Shown here piece by piece: positions 1-8,924 of a stretch of DNA of 40,749 bases. Positions within the stretch are counted from its first letter, which is position 1, and each line of letters opens with the position of its first letter. The DNA is from Bacteroidales bacterium (GTDB lineage Bacteria; Bacteroidota; Bacteroidia; Bacteroidales; UBA932): the NCBI GenBank assembly GCA_017482565.1, contig JAFUMO010000028.1, forward strand, positions 1 to 40,749, read 5' to 3'. The notes beneath the pieces are model-generated. The model was not told where the DNA came from and ran no database searches. It saw nothing but the letters and a program-made list of their open reading frames with translations. A program made the translations under genes and the position numbers.

Positions 1-93
1 AAGAATGAGGTCATAGTCTGAAAACTATGCTGCTTGTCTTTCTATTTCTTTCAATGAACTTCCGCCGAGAACGTTCGTTTCTCAAACGGGTTG
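1..93 (-). promoter_or_regulatory. probable rRNA operon leader (5' part)
   Basis: Read on the minus strand, the DNA after the promoter at 94-125 has a GC-rich start, a conserved-looking GGAAGTTCATTGAAAG block (resembling a Bacteroidota boxA-like antitermination element) and a stretch resembling ACAAGTAGTACAAG-type rrn leaders. No 16S sequence is inside the window. It would lie beyond the left edge. The call rests on remembered similarity to Bacteroidales rrn leaders and is inference. A short minus-strand reading frame crosses this region (11-205) but starts upstream of the promoter, so it is probably not a gene. Confidence 0.45.
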
Positions 94-125
94 CAAAGAT
101 ATGGGGAGTTTTTTTATTCTCCAAA
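94..125 (-). promoter_or_regulatory. strong Bacteroidota-type promoter, reading left
   Basis: On the minus strand there is TTTG (122-125), a 20-base spacer and TATCTTTG (94-101). This fits the Bacteroidota primary sigma consensus, TTTG followed after about 20 bases by TAnnTTTG. An AT-rich block lies just upstream (126-185), as expected of a very active promoter. It points out of the window and diverges from the CHR transporter promoter. Confidence 0.65.
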
Positions 126-188
126 TTATTTTGGAAAAATTTTCTAAAATATTTTTTAACAAGCTGATTTACAAAGCGAAAAATTTTA

Positions 189-196
189 TATCTTTG
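189..196 (+). promoter_or_regulatory. -7 box of the CHR transporter operon
   Basis: TATCTTTG matches the Bacteroidota -7 consensus TAnnTTTG and would start transcription near 203, giving a leader of about 14 bases before the ATG at 217. The -33 element is weak. The AT-rich spacer is shared with the divergent rrn-type promoter. Confidence 0.55.
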
Positions 197-216
197 TAGC
201 CCCAATATCGGAACGG

Positions 217-756
217 ATGAACATATATCTGAAAATTTTTACCTGTTTTGCCAAAATTGGAGCCTTCACCATAGGTGGCGGATATGCCATGATTCCCATA
301 ATACAGAAGGAAGTTGTGGACAAGAACAAGTGGATTGGGGAGCAGGACTTCCTTGACATCCTTGCTATTTCCCAGTCTGCTCCGGGGATTCTGGCAGTAA
401 ACATCTCCATTTTCCTGGGGTACCGCCTCAGGGGGATAAAAGGGAGCATCGTTGCCACATTGGGAAGTACCCTTCCGTCATTCCTTATAATATTGCTTAT
501 AGCCATGTTCTTCACGGGATACCAGGACAACCCCACAATAATAAGCATATTCAAGGGAATCAGACCGGTTGTAGTTGCCCTTATAGCGGTTCCCATGATA
601 AACATGGCAAAAAAGGCCAAGCTCAACATCTATACCGGCGCACTTGCAGCCATAACCGCACTGCTTATAATATTCCTTAAGGTATCTCCGGTATATATAT
701 TGCTGGTTGTAGGGGTAATCTTCATTTCAATGACCGCAGGGAGGAGGAGAATATGA
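217..756 (+). CDS. chrA: CHR-family (chromate transporter) half-size membrane protein, first subunit
   Basis: A 179-residue hydrophobic protein with the CHR-family opening motif FTIGGGYAMIPI and a conserved ISQSAPGILAVN segment, ending in a run of membrane helices. Full-length ChrA proteins are about 400 residues with two homologous halves. This one is a single half, as in the short-chain CHR class, where two adjacent genes supply the two halves. It overlaps the next gene by four bases (ATGA), and GAGGAGGAGA just upstream of that start is an unusually good Shine-Dalgarno for Bacteroidota, so the two are made together. Family members expel chromate in some bacteria. The substrate here is unknown and may be another anion. 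Confidence 0.85.
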   Translation: MNIYLKIFTCFAKIGAFTIGGGYAMIPIIQKEVVDKNKWIGEQDFLDILAISQSAPGILAVNISIFLGYRLRGIKGSIVATLGSTLPSFLIILLIAMFFTGYQDNPTIISIFKGIRPVVVALIAVPMINMAKKAKLNIYTGALAAITALLIIFLKVSPVYILLVVGVIFISMTAGRRRI

Positions 757-1277
757 TATATCTGCAGCTGTTCTATACATTCTTCATAATAGGGCTCTTC
801 ACATTCGGCGGGGGCTATGCAATGCTCTCCCTCATACAGAATGAGGTAGTGGTGAACCATGCATGGGTAACGGCCCGGGAGTTCACTGATATGGTAGCCA
901 TATCCCAGATGACGCCAGGCCCCATTGGGATAAACAGCGCAACATATGTGGGTTATGCCGTAACGGGAAACATATTCGGATCACTGCTGGCAACCATTGC
1001 AGTATCCCTCCCGTCATTCCTGATAATCCTCTCCATCTGCAAGATATACTCAAGATTCAAGGAGAGCAACATCTTTGCCTCCCTCATGAAGACCCTGCGC
1101 CCTGTAGTGATAGGGATGATAGGGGCAGCGGCAGGCATCCTTGTCACAGACGAGAACTTCATAGACTGGACCAGTTGGGCCCTGTTTGCAGCGGCATTCA
1201 TAGCCAGCCAGTGGCTCAAGATGAACCCTATCCTCATAATAATACTCGGCGGGGCAATAGGCTGGCTCATTTATTGA
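753..1277 (+). CDS. chrA: CHR-family (chromate transporter) half-size membrane protein, second subunit
   Basis: A 174-residue partner of the preceding gene, with the same family signatures (FTFGGGYAMLSLIQNEVV near the start and a SQMTPGPIGINSATYVG motif). The PGPxGxN signature is clearer here than in the upstream copy. Translation is probably coupled to it through the ATGA overlap. The two products are expected to assemble as an inner-membrane heterodimer equal to one full-length ChrA. Its last 11 bases overlap the end of the convergent DUF308 gene, leaving no room for a separate terminator. Confidence 0.85.
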   Translation: MIYLQLFYTFFIIGLFTFGGGYAMLSLIQNEVVVNHAWVTAREFTDMVAISQMTPGPIGINSATYVGYAVTGNIFGSLLATIAVSLPSFLIILSICKIYSRFKESNIFASLMKTLRPVVIGMIGAAAGILVTDENFIDWTSWALFAAAFIASQWLKMNPILIIILGGAIGWLIY

Positions 1278-1818
1278 GTTTCCTGAGCTTCCACACAGCC
1301 ACAAGTTCCGAAATGCCGTACAGGGCTGTTGCAGCCCCAAAAATCATCGTAAGCATCTCCGTTGAAGCCCTTGGGGAGAAGAAAAGTGCAATGCCGCACA
1401 CAGTTATTGCAACCGGAACCACATACATTCCTCCCGACAAATTTGCAACCCTTCCTCCAAGATACAGCCCTATTATCTGGGAAATGCCGGCCACAAGGAG
1501 CACAGCCCCAAACAGGAATGCAATGAGTCCGAGGAAGAAATTGGGGAAGAGGAATACCAGCAGTCCGAAGACCAGATATACAACCACGTTGAGCACAACA
1601 ATCACAGGCACCGGGCTGCTGCTCCTTGATGCGGCTGCAAGCGCGGTAAAAAGGGTGATGAACCCGATTGTAAGGAGGAACCCCGCAATCAGCTTCACAA
1701 TCAGCCCTGCGGTAAAGCCTGGCCATATAAGGAGGCACAGCCCCATGAGCAGTGCCGCCACACCTCTCAATGTGGATGTGGTCCTTCCTGTTACATAATA
1801 TCCGTATTCCATAACCAT
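1267..1818 (-). CDS. DUF308 / HdeD-like integral membrane protein
   Basis: A 183-residue protein made almost entirely of hydrophobic helices (about six), with the repeated short-helix pattern of the DUF308 (HdeD) family: LRGVAALLMGLCLLIWPG in the first repeat and LFGAVLLVAGISQIIGLYLGGR later. E. coli HdeD is linked to acid resistance, but no biochemical function is established for most members. It starts 35 bases after metF ends on the same strand, so it may be read through from metH-metF. A second possible start is the Met at 1812. Its 3' end overlaps the convergent CHR gene. Confidence 0.75.
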   Translation of the reverse strand: MVMEYGYYVTGRTTSTLRGVAALLMGLCLLIWPGFTAGLIVKLIAGFLLTIGFITLFTALAAASRSSSPVPVIVVLNVVVYLVFGLLVFLFPNFFLGLIAFLFGAVLLVAGISQIIGLYLGGRVANLSGGMYVVPVAITVCGIALFFSPRASTEMLTMIFGAATALYGISELVAVWKLRKLNK

Positions 1819-1853
1819 TATATTTTATATGGAGGCCCCTGCCTGCAAGAGGA

Positions 1854-2807
1854 TCAGAACGCCTTCCTTATTATTTCCCTCACGTTGTCAGCTTTTCCCA
1901 TTGTGTAGAAGTGTACCGCCCTGGCACCCCACTCCAGCAGCTCCTTGCACTGGATTGTAGCCCACTCTATACCCAGCCTGTAGATGGCCTCATTATCCCT
2001 GCATTTTACCAGCTCTTTCATAAGCTCCTGCGGTATATCTATTGAGAACGCCTTTGGAAGGAGATCTATATGCTTCTGTGTTGAGATAGGCTTTATTCCT
2101 GGGATGATGGGAACTGTTATCCCAGCCGCCCTGCATTTCTCCACAAATGAGAAGAACTTTGCATTGTCAAAGAACATCTGGGTTACAATATAGTCCGCCC
2201 CGCACTCAACCTTTCTCTTGAGGTATTCAATGTCAGTATCAAGGTTAGCGGCCTCGCAGTGCTTCTCCGGATAGCCTGCCACTCCAATGCAGAAATCTGT
2301 ATGGACCGCATTCTTGAGGGTATCATCCAGATATTTGCCATTGTTCATGTTCACTATCTGCTCTACCAGAAAGTTGCTGTGGCCGTACCCTCCTGGGGTG
2401 GCTTCAAAATATTTCTCCCCCGGAACCGCGTCCCCCCTCAATGCCATTACATTCTGGATGCCCAGAAAGTTCAGGTCCAGCAGCAGATTTTCAATATCAT
2501 TCCTGGTTGCCCCTCCGCAGATGACATGAGGCACCACCTCAACATCAAACCGCTTCATTATGGCAGCAGCTATGGCCACAGTACCGGGCCTTTTTGTTAC
2601 GGTTATCCGGCAGAATGATCCGTCGGGAGACTGGCGGTATTCCACTTCATCCCTGTGGGCTGTCACATTTATGAACGGCGGGTTGAACTCCATGAGGGGT
2701 TCAATGGATTTGTACAGCTTGTTTATGTCCGAACCCTTGAGGGGCGGTACAAGTTCAAATGATGTGAAGGGCTTGTGGTCCCCCTTCAGGATATCTATTA
2801 TCTTCAT
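1854..2807 (-). CDS. metF: methylenetetrahydrofolate reductase
   Basis: The protein (317 residues from the start chosen) reduces 5,10-methylene-THF to 5-methyl-THF, the methyl donor for MetH. It shows the MTHFR TIM-barrel features: [12 protein letters not shown] at the N terminus with the conserved Glu, [25 protein letters not shown], the flavin-site region [12 protein letters not shown], and the late motif [13 protein letters not shown]. The ATG at 2807 is chosen because the protein then begins [10 protein letters not shown] as in the family, GGAG precedes it, and its ATGA overlaps the metH stop, implying coupling. A longer frame to 2852 would add 15 unconserved residues inside metH. Confidence 0.95.
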   Translation of the reverse strand: MKIIDILKGDHKPFTSFELVPPLKGSDINKLYKSIEPLMEFNPPFINVTAHRDEVEYRQSPDGSFCRITVTKRPGTVAIAAAIMKRFDVEVVPHVICGGATRNDIENLLLDLNFLGIQNVMALRGDAVPGEKYFEATPGGYGHSNFLVEQIVNMNNGKYLDDTLKNAVHTDFCIGVAGYPEKHCEAANLDTDIEYLKRKVECGADYIVTQMFFDNAKFFSFVEKCRAAGITVPIIPGIKPISTQKHIDLLPKAFSIDIPQELMKELVKCRDNEAIYRLGIEWATIQCKELLEWGARAVHFYTMGKADNVREIIRKAF

Positions 2808-5800
2808 ACTCCAAAATATTCTGCCTGTGGATGGGACACAAGCAATCCGCAAATTACTGTTACCGGATATACTGCATAACTCTCCGTAAGGTGTACCCCA
2901 AGGCGCTCCTCCGCCCTCAGAAGGTCAAAGGCCGTACGCTTGAGGGCGTGCGAAGGGCATGCAGGGTATCCGAACGCAGGCCTTATCATGTGGCTTCCCA
3001 TTGCCACCTGCTCCTGCACCCAAGTTGCAAGGGCATCTGTAAGGCGGGCACACAGGCTGTGGCGCAACAGGAATTCAAAGGACTTGTGGTCAAACTCCTT
3101 CTCCCTTAGATCCTCAACCTTAACGGCAAACACCCCTGTCACAGAGTGCTGCGGCTCCCCTCCTGCCGGAGGGAAATAATCCGCAATGCTGCGGTATCCG
3201 CTCCCCTCCCTTCTCTGGCGCGGCATAGGGAACCGTGCAATTACCTCCCCGCCCGGCTTGTCATATATAAGTATCACATCCTCACCGTCCTCAACCGCAG
3301 AGGAAGCCTCATAGAAATCCACAACTGCAGAGGCCTCAAACTCACCCCCTGCCATTGCCTCACCCAGAAGCTCCAGGGCCTGGGTGTAAATCTTCTCCGC
3401 CTGCTGCCCTTTTTCATCTTCCCGATAGACAATATCTGTAAATTTCCCCTTGAATCCCCAGAAATTGAGGAATGCACTCCAGTCTATATACTGCTCCAAT
3501 TCATACAGCGGAAGGTCCTTCACCCTGAGATTGTCTTCCCCGAAGCCCTGAGGCTGGAGGAAACTGTCGGGAAGAAACTTTTGGGCCATCTCCCTTGCCT
3601 GAGCAACTGTATACATCTTTATATTCCTGTTGTTGTAGGCTTCCCTTATCTTCTGCTGCTCCTTCCTCACCGAGGCAATGAACTCCCCACCTGAGGTTCC
3701 CAGGAGCCTCTTGCATATTCCGGCGGTCCTGGAGGCATCCCCTCCATGGATTACCGGCCCGTCATACAATGGGGCCAGCTTTACCGCCGTATGTACCGAT
3801 GAGGTTGTGGCCCCTCCCACTATTACCGGAATCAGATATCCCAGCTCCGAGAGCATCCTTCCCCTGTTCTCCTGCAGCATGCGGCACAACAGCTCCATCT
3901 GCTCAAGTGACGGTGTTATGAGTCCGCTCACCCCTATCAGGGAGGCCCTGTTGCTGAAGGCCGCCTCCATTATCTCCTTATTCTCCACCATCACCCCAAG
4001 GTCAACCACATTCAGGTTGTTGCAGCTGAGGACTATTGAAGCAATGTTCTTCCCTATATCATGCACATCCCCCTTGGCGGTTGCAATCACAACCGTATCC
4101 TGCTTCAGGGTTCCCTTCTGCGCATTATGTTCCTCTATATATGGCTGCAGCAGAGCCACCGCATCCTTCATCACTCTGGCACTCTTCACCACCTGCGGAA
4201 GGAACATCTTTCCGTCCCCGAACAGTTCACCCACCTTGTCCATCCCCTGCATGAGCGGGCCTTCTATTATCCCGACAGGTGATTCATATTCCTGCAGCGC
4301 CTCCTTCATATCCTGCTCCATATACCCTGAAATGCCCTTCACCAATGAATGCTCCAGCCTCTCCTTCAGCGGGCTCTCCCTCCATTGGAGCTTGCCCTTG
4401 CCGGCCTTTTCTGCCGCCTGGGCATTCCCTGAGGCAGCTGCCTCCTTTGCAGCCAGCTCCGCAGCCTTAATCTCCTGCGCCAGCTCTATAAGTGCCTCTG
4501 TAGGATTGGCATAATTCCCTGCCTTATCCCCGAGAAGTGAAATGTCATTCATTACAACCGCCTCAACCCTCCCCAGAAGTTCAGGCTCAATGTCATCATA
4601 CACCTGCAGCATGGACGGGTTCACGATTGCCATGTCCAGCCCTGCGGCAATTGCATGGTATAGGAATACGGAATGCATCGCCTCCCTTACGGTATTGTTT
4701 CCCCTGAAGGAGAATGAGAGGTTTGAGACACCTCCGCTGGTCTTTGCCCCCTTGAGGTTCTCCTTTATCCATTTCACGGCCTTTATGAAATCCACCGCAT
4801 AGTTGTCATGCTCCTCAATTCCGGTACCTATGGCCAGTATGTTCACATCAAATATTATATCATTTGGGCAGAATCCAACCTTCTGGGTAAGAAGGGTGAA
4901 CGCCCTGCCACAAATTTCAATTTTCCTTTCATAAGTTACCGCCTGCCCCTGCTCATCAAATGCCATTACAATTATGGACGCGCCAAGAGCCTTTATGGCT
5001 GTAGCCTTGCGGAGAAACTCCTTCTCCCCCTCCTTAAGGCTCACAGAATTTACAATTCCCTTGCCCGGGCAGTTGTGCAGCCCTGCCAGGATTGTCTCCC
5101 AATTTGAGGAATCAATCATGAAAGGGACCTTTGCAATGTCCGGATCATTGGCAATATACCTGAGGAATATTGCCATCTCCTCTGCCCCATTGAGCATTGC
5201 ATCATCCATATTTATATCTATAATGGTGGCGCCATCCTCTATCTGTCTGCGGGCAATCTCCGCCGCCTGTGCGTACTCCTTCTCCCTGATGAGCCTTGCA
5301 AACTTTGCACTTCCAGCCACATTTGTCCTCTCCCCCACATTCACAAAATTGCACTCCTTCCTGTTCACCCTCAACCTCTCCAATCCACACAGGAACATGT
5401 CATCAGAGGATTTTCCCACTCCCCTCAAATCCACTCTCCCCGGCTCCACGCCATCCAGCGCCTCGGCAACAGCCCTTATATGTTCCGGTGTGGTACCGCA
5501 GCAGCCTCCGGCTATGTTTATCCAACCCTTCTGTGCCAGTTCCTTCATATATTTTGCTGTGTGTTCCGGCGTCTCATCATACTGCCCCATCTCATTGGGG
5601 AGTCCGGCATTCGGATATATGCTTACAGGGCAAGGAAGCCACTGCAGCTGCTCAATAAATGGAGCCAGATCCTTTGCTCCAAATGAGCAGTTCAATCCAA
5701 AACTTGCTATAGGATAGTGGCTGAGTGCCGTAAAGAGTGCATCCAGCCTATGGCCGCTAAGGAGCCTGCCGCTCCTGTCATTTACGGTAGCTGAAACCAT

Positions 5801-6385
5801 CACAGGAACATCCGCCCCCTGGAGCACATCCTGTATTGCCCAGATTGCAGCCTTTGCATTGAGGGCATCATATACGGTCTCTACAAGGAGAATATCAACG
5901 CCTCCGTCCAACAATCCCCTCACCTGCTCCCTGTAGGCATCCGCCATCTGCCGGAAAGTCACATCCCTGCGCTGAGGCTCATTGGCATCGGGAGAAAGGG
6001 AGAGAGACTTTACTGTAGGGCCAATGCTCCCTGCCACAAGGACCTCCCTTCCTGCACCCTCAGCTGCCCTGCGGGCAATCTGTGCCCCCTTAAGATTAAT
6101 TTCATACACCTTATCCTGCTGCCCGTAGTCCCGCTGTGATATTGCATTGCCGCTGAAAGTGTTTGTCTCAATAATGTCTGCCCCTGCAGCTATATAATCA
6201 TTATGAATTGCCTCAACCACATCCTCCCTGGTAAGGTTAAGAATATCATTGTTCCCCTTACCTCCCAAGAAATCGCGGGGAGAAAGATTGTATTTTTGAA
6301 TACTGGTGCCCATTGCACCATCCAGGATAAGGATTCTTCCCTTCATCCTCTCCATGAAATCACATTTTGTCACCCTGCTTTTCAT
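2804..6385 (-). CDS. metH: cobalamin-dependent methionine synthase
   Basis: This 1193-residue enzyme transfers a methyl group from 5-methyl-THF to homocysteine through cobalamin. All four modules are present. The homocysteine domain has zinc-binding cysteines C233, C295 and C296 (motif [10 protein letters not shown]). The pterin domain starts near [15 protein letters not shown] (about 348). The cobalamin domain has DVHDIG, with H775 as lower cobalt ligand. The AdoMet reactivation domain has [12 protein letters not shown] (about 1135). An alanine-rich insert (about 640-665) lies between the pterin and cobalamin-cap modules. Length is slightly below E. coli MetH (1227). The gene is first in an operon with metF. 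The leader is only about 15 bases, so no B12 or SAM riboswitch can fit. Met11 or Met14 are alternative starts. Confidence 0.97.
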   Translation of the reverse strand: MKSRVTKCDFMERMKGRILILDGAMGTSIQKYNLSPRDFLGGKGNNDILNLTREDVVEAIHNDYIAAGADIIETNTFSGNAISQRDYGQQDKVYEINLKGAQIARRAAEGAGREVLVAGSIGPTVKSLSLSPDANEPQRRDVTFRQMADAYREQVRGLLDGGVDILLVETVYDALNAKAAIWAIQDVLQGADVPVMVSATVNDRSGRLLSGHRLDALFTALSHYPIASFGLNCSFGAKDLAPFIEQLQWLPCPVSIYPNAGLPNEMGQYDETPEHTAKYMKELAQKGWINIAGGCCGTTPEHIRAVAEALDGVEPGRVDLRGVGKSSDDMFLCGLERLRVNRKECNFVNVGERTNVAGSAKFARLIREKEYAQAAEIARRQIEDGATIIDINMDDAMLNGAEEMAIFLRYIANDPDIAKVPFMIDSSNWETILAGLHNCPGKGIVNSVSLKEGEKEFLRKATAIKALGASIIVMAFDEQGQAVTYERKIEICGRAFTLLTQKVGFCPNDIIFDVNILAIGTGIEEHDNYAVDFIKAVKWIKENLKGAKTSGGVSNLSFSFRGNNTVREAMHSVFLYHAIAAGLDMAIVNPSMLQVYDDIEPELLGRVEAVVMNDISLLGDKAGNYANPTEALIELAQEIKAAELAAKEAAASGNAQAAEKAGKGKLQWRESPLKERLEHSLVKGISGYMEQDMKEALQEYESPVGIIEGPLMQGMDKVGELFGDGKMFLPQVVKSARVMKDAVALLQPYIEEHNAQKGTLKQDTVVIATAKGDVHDIGKNIASIVLSCNNLNVVDLGVMVENKEIMEAAFSNRASLIGVSGLITPSLEQMELLCRMLQENRGRMLSELGYLIPVIVGGATTSSVHTAVKLAPLYDGPVIHGGDASRTAGICKRLLGTSGGEFIASVRKEQQKIREAYNNRNIKMYTVAQAREMAQKFLPDSFLQPQGFGEDNLRVKDLPLYELEQYIDWSAFLNFWGFKGKFTDIVYREDEKGQQAEKIYTQALELLGEAMAGGEFEASAVVDFYEASSAVEDGEDVILIYDKPGGEVIARFPMPRQRREGSGYRSIADYFPPAGGEPQHSVTGVFAVKVEDLREKEFDHKSFEFLLRHSLCARLTDALATWVQEQVAMGSHMIRPAFGYPACPSHALKRTAFDLLRAEERLGVHLTESYAVYPVTVICGLLVSHPQAEYFGV

Positions 6386-6407
6386 TTGAGTCCCATTTTA
6401 ATTGTAA

Positions 6408-6415
6408 CAAATGTA
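6408..6415 (-). promoter_or_regulatory. -7 box of the metH-metF operon
   Basis: On the minus strand TACATTTG fits TAnnTTTG, with a TTTAC-like -33 region about 17 bases upstream. Transcription would start near 6401, leaving about 15 bases before the metH ATG. Confidence 0.5.
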
Positions 6416-6463
6416 TAAAAAAGTTGCGAGTGTAAAGAATTTTGTTTCTCGCCCTTACAAATA

Positions 6464-6505
6464 CAAAAAAGATGAGGCAATGCCATATGTAACATCACCT
6501 CATCT
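6464..6505 (-). terminator. Rho-independent terminator of the ECF-SusCD-TlpA locus
   Basis: On the minus strand a 13-bp stem (6493-6505 with 6470-6482, two G-U pairs) closes a 10-base loop and is followed by a run of U (6464-6469). It lies just downstream of the last TlpA gene and before the metH promoter, separating the two transcription units. Confidence 0.75.
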
Positions 6506-6526
6506 CCCTTATGAGAAAGTGAAGTA

Positions 6527-7663
6527 TTATTCCTTTATAAGTTTGCCCAACTGCCTGCACAAGTCTTCACCGCGCAAATTATGGGCAAGGATTTTACCAT
6601 CCCTGTCGAACAGAATTGTGCAAGGTATACCTGAGATTGCATACAAATCTACGGCAATACACTCCCATCCTTTAAGGTCTGACATTTGCGGCCACTTAAG
6701 TCCTAATTCATCTATAGCTCCAAGCCACGCCTCTTTCTTTGAATCCAATGAAACTCCAACTATCTCAAAATCTTTTCCAGCAAACTGCTTGTATGCCTTT
6801 ACAACATTTGGCATCTCTGCACGGCAAGGGCCACACCAACTTGCCCAGAAATCTACAAATACATATTTGCCTTTTCCAACGTAATCAGACAAAGAGACCT
6901 CTTTACCTTGCGGGTCTGACATCTTAAAGTCTATAAAAGGGGCCCCTACAGCAGTACGCTCAAGAGTCTCTATACGGGTAACCACATCTCTATAGTTCTT
7001 TAATGTTTTTGTATATTCATTAGCCCCTGCAACCAACTCTTTCAATTTCTCTACAGAATTGTTGTTGGCTGCTACAACAGGAAGTCTTGTATAACATATT
7101 GCCGGATTATTTATAAGTTCCTTTGTATTTTGATAATCAAATACAGACCTCTTTTGGAATATTGCACTTAATGTTGAATCCAGGCTCTTTAACTGTGCAT
7201 CAGTCAATACCTTTTCACCAGACCTGTGCTTTGACAGCTTCTCCTTTATTGGTGCTATTGGAGCAGATACCTCATTCAAGCTTGACAAATACTTCTGATA
7301 TTCATCATTTAGCGGAGTCCCAGATATTACTGTATTTTTCTTATCATTTGTTACCAAAGAAATAGTTCCCGGCTCTAGAACAACTGTAGTATAGACAGGT
7401 GGCCACTCGCTCCTGTTCTCCGACCTTGCAACTACACTACAACAATTAGGAGCCCCAGTTGTACCGGAGAATGAGTATTTCCCATCTGTAATAGCTACAG
7501 AGTCCTTATTAATAATATCCCCCGTGACATTATCTATAATAGAAATATACACCATTTTCCCTTCCAGAGAAGGATCTTGCACCGTACCACTTATTGTATA
7601 ATTATTGTTGCTGCATGCAAACAAAGATGCAGATGCAAGCACAATGAAAAATATCTTTCTCAT
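6527..7663 (-). CDS. DUF4369-TlpA thioredoxin lipoprotein (CGPC)
   Basis: A 378-residue lipoprotein. The signal peptide ends in lipobox LFAC (cysteine 17), followed by SNNN, so the mature protein is lipid-anchored. Residues about 20-110 match the DUF4369 beta domain (YTISGTVQDPSLEGKMVYIS). A helical linker follows, then a TlpA/AhpC-type thioredoxin fold with FVDFWASWCGPCRAEMPNV, holding the redox pair in CGPC, and a cis-proline segment near SGIPCTILFD. Such proteins act as thiol-disulfide reductases in the cell envelope. It follows the second TlpA gene by 7 bases and is last in the SusCD locus. Its partner and substrate are unknown. Confidence 0.88.
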   Translation of the reverse strand: MRKIFFIVLASASLFACSNNNYTISGTVQDPSLEGKMVYISIIDNVTGDIINKDSVAITDGKYSFSGTTGAPNCCSVVARSENRSEWPPVYTTVVLEPGTISLVTNDKKNTVISGTPLNDEYQKYLSSLNEVSAPIAPIKEKLSKHRSGEKVLTDAQLKSLDSTLSAIFQKRSVFDYQNTKELINNPAICYTRLPVVAANNNSVEKLKELVAGANEYTKTLKNYRDVVTRIETLERTAVGAPFIDFKMSDPQGKEVSLSDYVGKGKYVFVDFWASWCGPCRAEMPNVVKAYKQFAGKDFEIVGVSLDSKKEAWLGAIDELGLKWPQMSDLKGWECIAVDLYAISGIPCTILFDRDGKILAHNLRGEDLCRQLGKLIKE

Positions 7664-7670
7664 GTTCTTC

Positions 7671-8849
7671 CTATTTTACAATCAATTTTTCCACAATCTC
7701 ATAAAACTCTTTGCTTTCGCCTGTAGTCCTGTGGATAATTTTTCCTTGAGGATCAAGAACAATCTTGGTAGGATACCCCTGCACATTGAATTTTGAAGCA
7801 AAATCCGCCTCTCCGGTTCCTATGAGTATATTCGGCCAATTCATTCCCATATCCTGGATACATTTCTTCCATGCCTCAACATCTGTATCTTTGGCAACAC
7901 CTACAATCTCAAGCACATCAGAATATTTCTCCCTGAATGCTTTCATATCCGGCATTCCAGCCAAGCAGGCCCCGCACCAAGTACCCCAAAAATCCACAAT
8001 TACATATTTACCTCTCAACGAAACAATATCAAATTGGTTCCCAAACTGGTCCTCACCCTTTACAGTAGGGCACTGGGCACCAACAACAGCATTTTTTGCC
8101 CCATCAATACGGTTCTTTACAGAAATATAAAAGTAATTGTTGTGATATTTTTTATCAACTTGCTCCATAAGTGGCTCCAAAGCAGAAACCTCTATCTGCT
8201 TCCTTATAAGCATATCCTCCATCAGCCACAATGCCGCTATTGAAGATGGATTCTCCTTAACAAAACTCTCCCTTACAGCTGCAACCTGCTCATCAAGCAT
8301 ATCACTGCGGTTTTCAAGCTCATTTTTCTGCTCAGGAGTAAGGGTTGTATCTACAGCAAACTTTACTGCAATATTTCCCCCCTCATTCAAAAGAGGCATC
8401 ATTTTCTCATTAAGATTAGCAAAAACCTTATTCTCTTTATCACCTTGCGGATAAACAGCAATAAAATCTTTATCTGTAAGGTCTCCCTCAATATCAAGTT
8501 TGCTGCCTGGAACAGCAACCATCCACAGATTTGCAGATTTTACGGGAATATAACCTCTCCCGGCCATCTTGTAGAATTGCTTGTCATCAGAAAAAGATAC
8601 CCTGAGTACTGCAGGTTCAGAAAGAGTTCCAGTTATGGTAAACACTCCATCAACAGCATCAACAACTGTCCTGTCTGGGCTGCTGTAGTTAAGTTTGACA
8701 TCTTCCTTATCTCCAAATACTGTAATATACACCCGATCTGACGATATTCCATCAATTTTTATGACAGCACTGAAATCTGTATCTGCAACTGTTGTACAGG
8801 AAGCCATTAAAACAGCCGCAAGAGATAAAAGCAATAATCTTATTTTCAT
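7671..8849 (-). CDS. DUF4369-TlpA thioredoxin lipoprotein (CGAC)
   Basis: A 392-residue paralogue of the next gene downstream. The signal peptide has lipobox LMASC (cysteine 18). A DUF4369-like beta domain spans about 25-130, a charged helical region follows, and the C-terminal thioredoxin domain has VDFWGTWCGACLAGMPDM. The redox motif is CGAC rather than CGPC, which should shift its redox potential. The cis-proline loop reads VQGYPTKIVLD. A hairpin (8871-8911) separates it from susD, so its expression may be set independently of the transporter genes. Two unequal TlpA proteins in a row suggest either a relay or specialised clients, but this is inference. Confidence 0.88.
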   Translation of the reverse strand: MKIRLLLLSLAAVLMASCTTVADTDFSAVIKIDGISSDRVYITVFGDKEDVKLNYSSPDRTVVDAVDGVFTITGTLSEPAVLRVSFSDDKQFYKMAGRGYIPVKSANLWMVAVPGSKLDIEGDLTDKDFIAVYPQGDKENKVFANLNEKMMPLLNEGGNIAVKFAVDTTLTPEQKNELENRSDMLDEQVAAVRESFVKENPSSIAALWLMEDMLIRKQIEVSALEPLMEQVDKKYHNNYFYISVKNRIDGAKNAVVGAQCPTVKGEDQFGNQFDIVSLRGKYVIVDFWGTWCGACLAGMPDMKAFREKYSDVLEIVGVAKDTDVEAWKKCIQDMGMNWPNILIGTGEADFASKFNVQGYPTKIVLDPQGKIIHRTTGESKEFYEIVEKLIVK

Positions 8850-8870
8850 AATTGTCCCAATTATTTACAG

Positions 8871-8911
8871 CAAGCCCCCTGCCGCGCTTCAAGAGTGTTG
8901 CAGGAGGCTTG
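8871..8911 (-). promoter_or_regulatory. intercistronic hairpin between susD and the TlpA genes
   Basis: In the minus-strand RNA, CAAGCCTCCTGC and GCAGGGGGCTTG form a continuous 12-bp stem with one G-U pair and a 17-base loop. There is no U-run after it, so it is not a standard terminator. It may stabilise the upstream susCD message or partly attenuate transcription into the two lipoprotein genes. Confidence 0.6.
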
Positions 8912-8924
8912 GTCATTAACACAC

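Noticed and set aside
11-205. Minus-strand 64-codon frame at the left edge
   Set aside because: It starts upstream of, and runs through, a strong promoter and a leader-like sequence. It is probably not translated.
2808-2852. Upstream start for metF
   Set aside because: The extra 15 residues lie inside the metH coding end and are unlike other MetF starts, while the ATG at 2807 has a GGAG and an ATGA overlap.
3678-4514. Long plus-strand reading frame (278 codons) opposite metH
   Set aside because: It lies entirely antisense to a clear MetH, has serine/proline-rich low-complexity translation, and no promoter or family motif. It is a shadow of metH codon usage.
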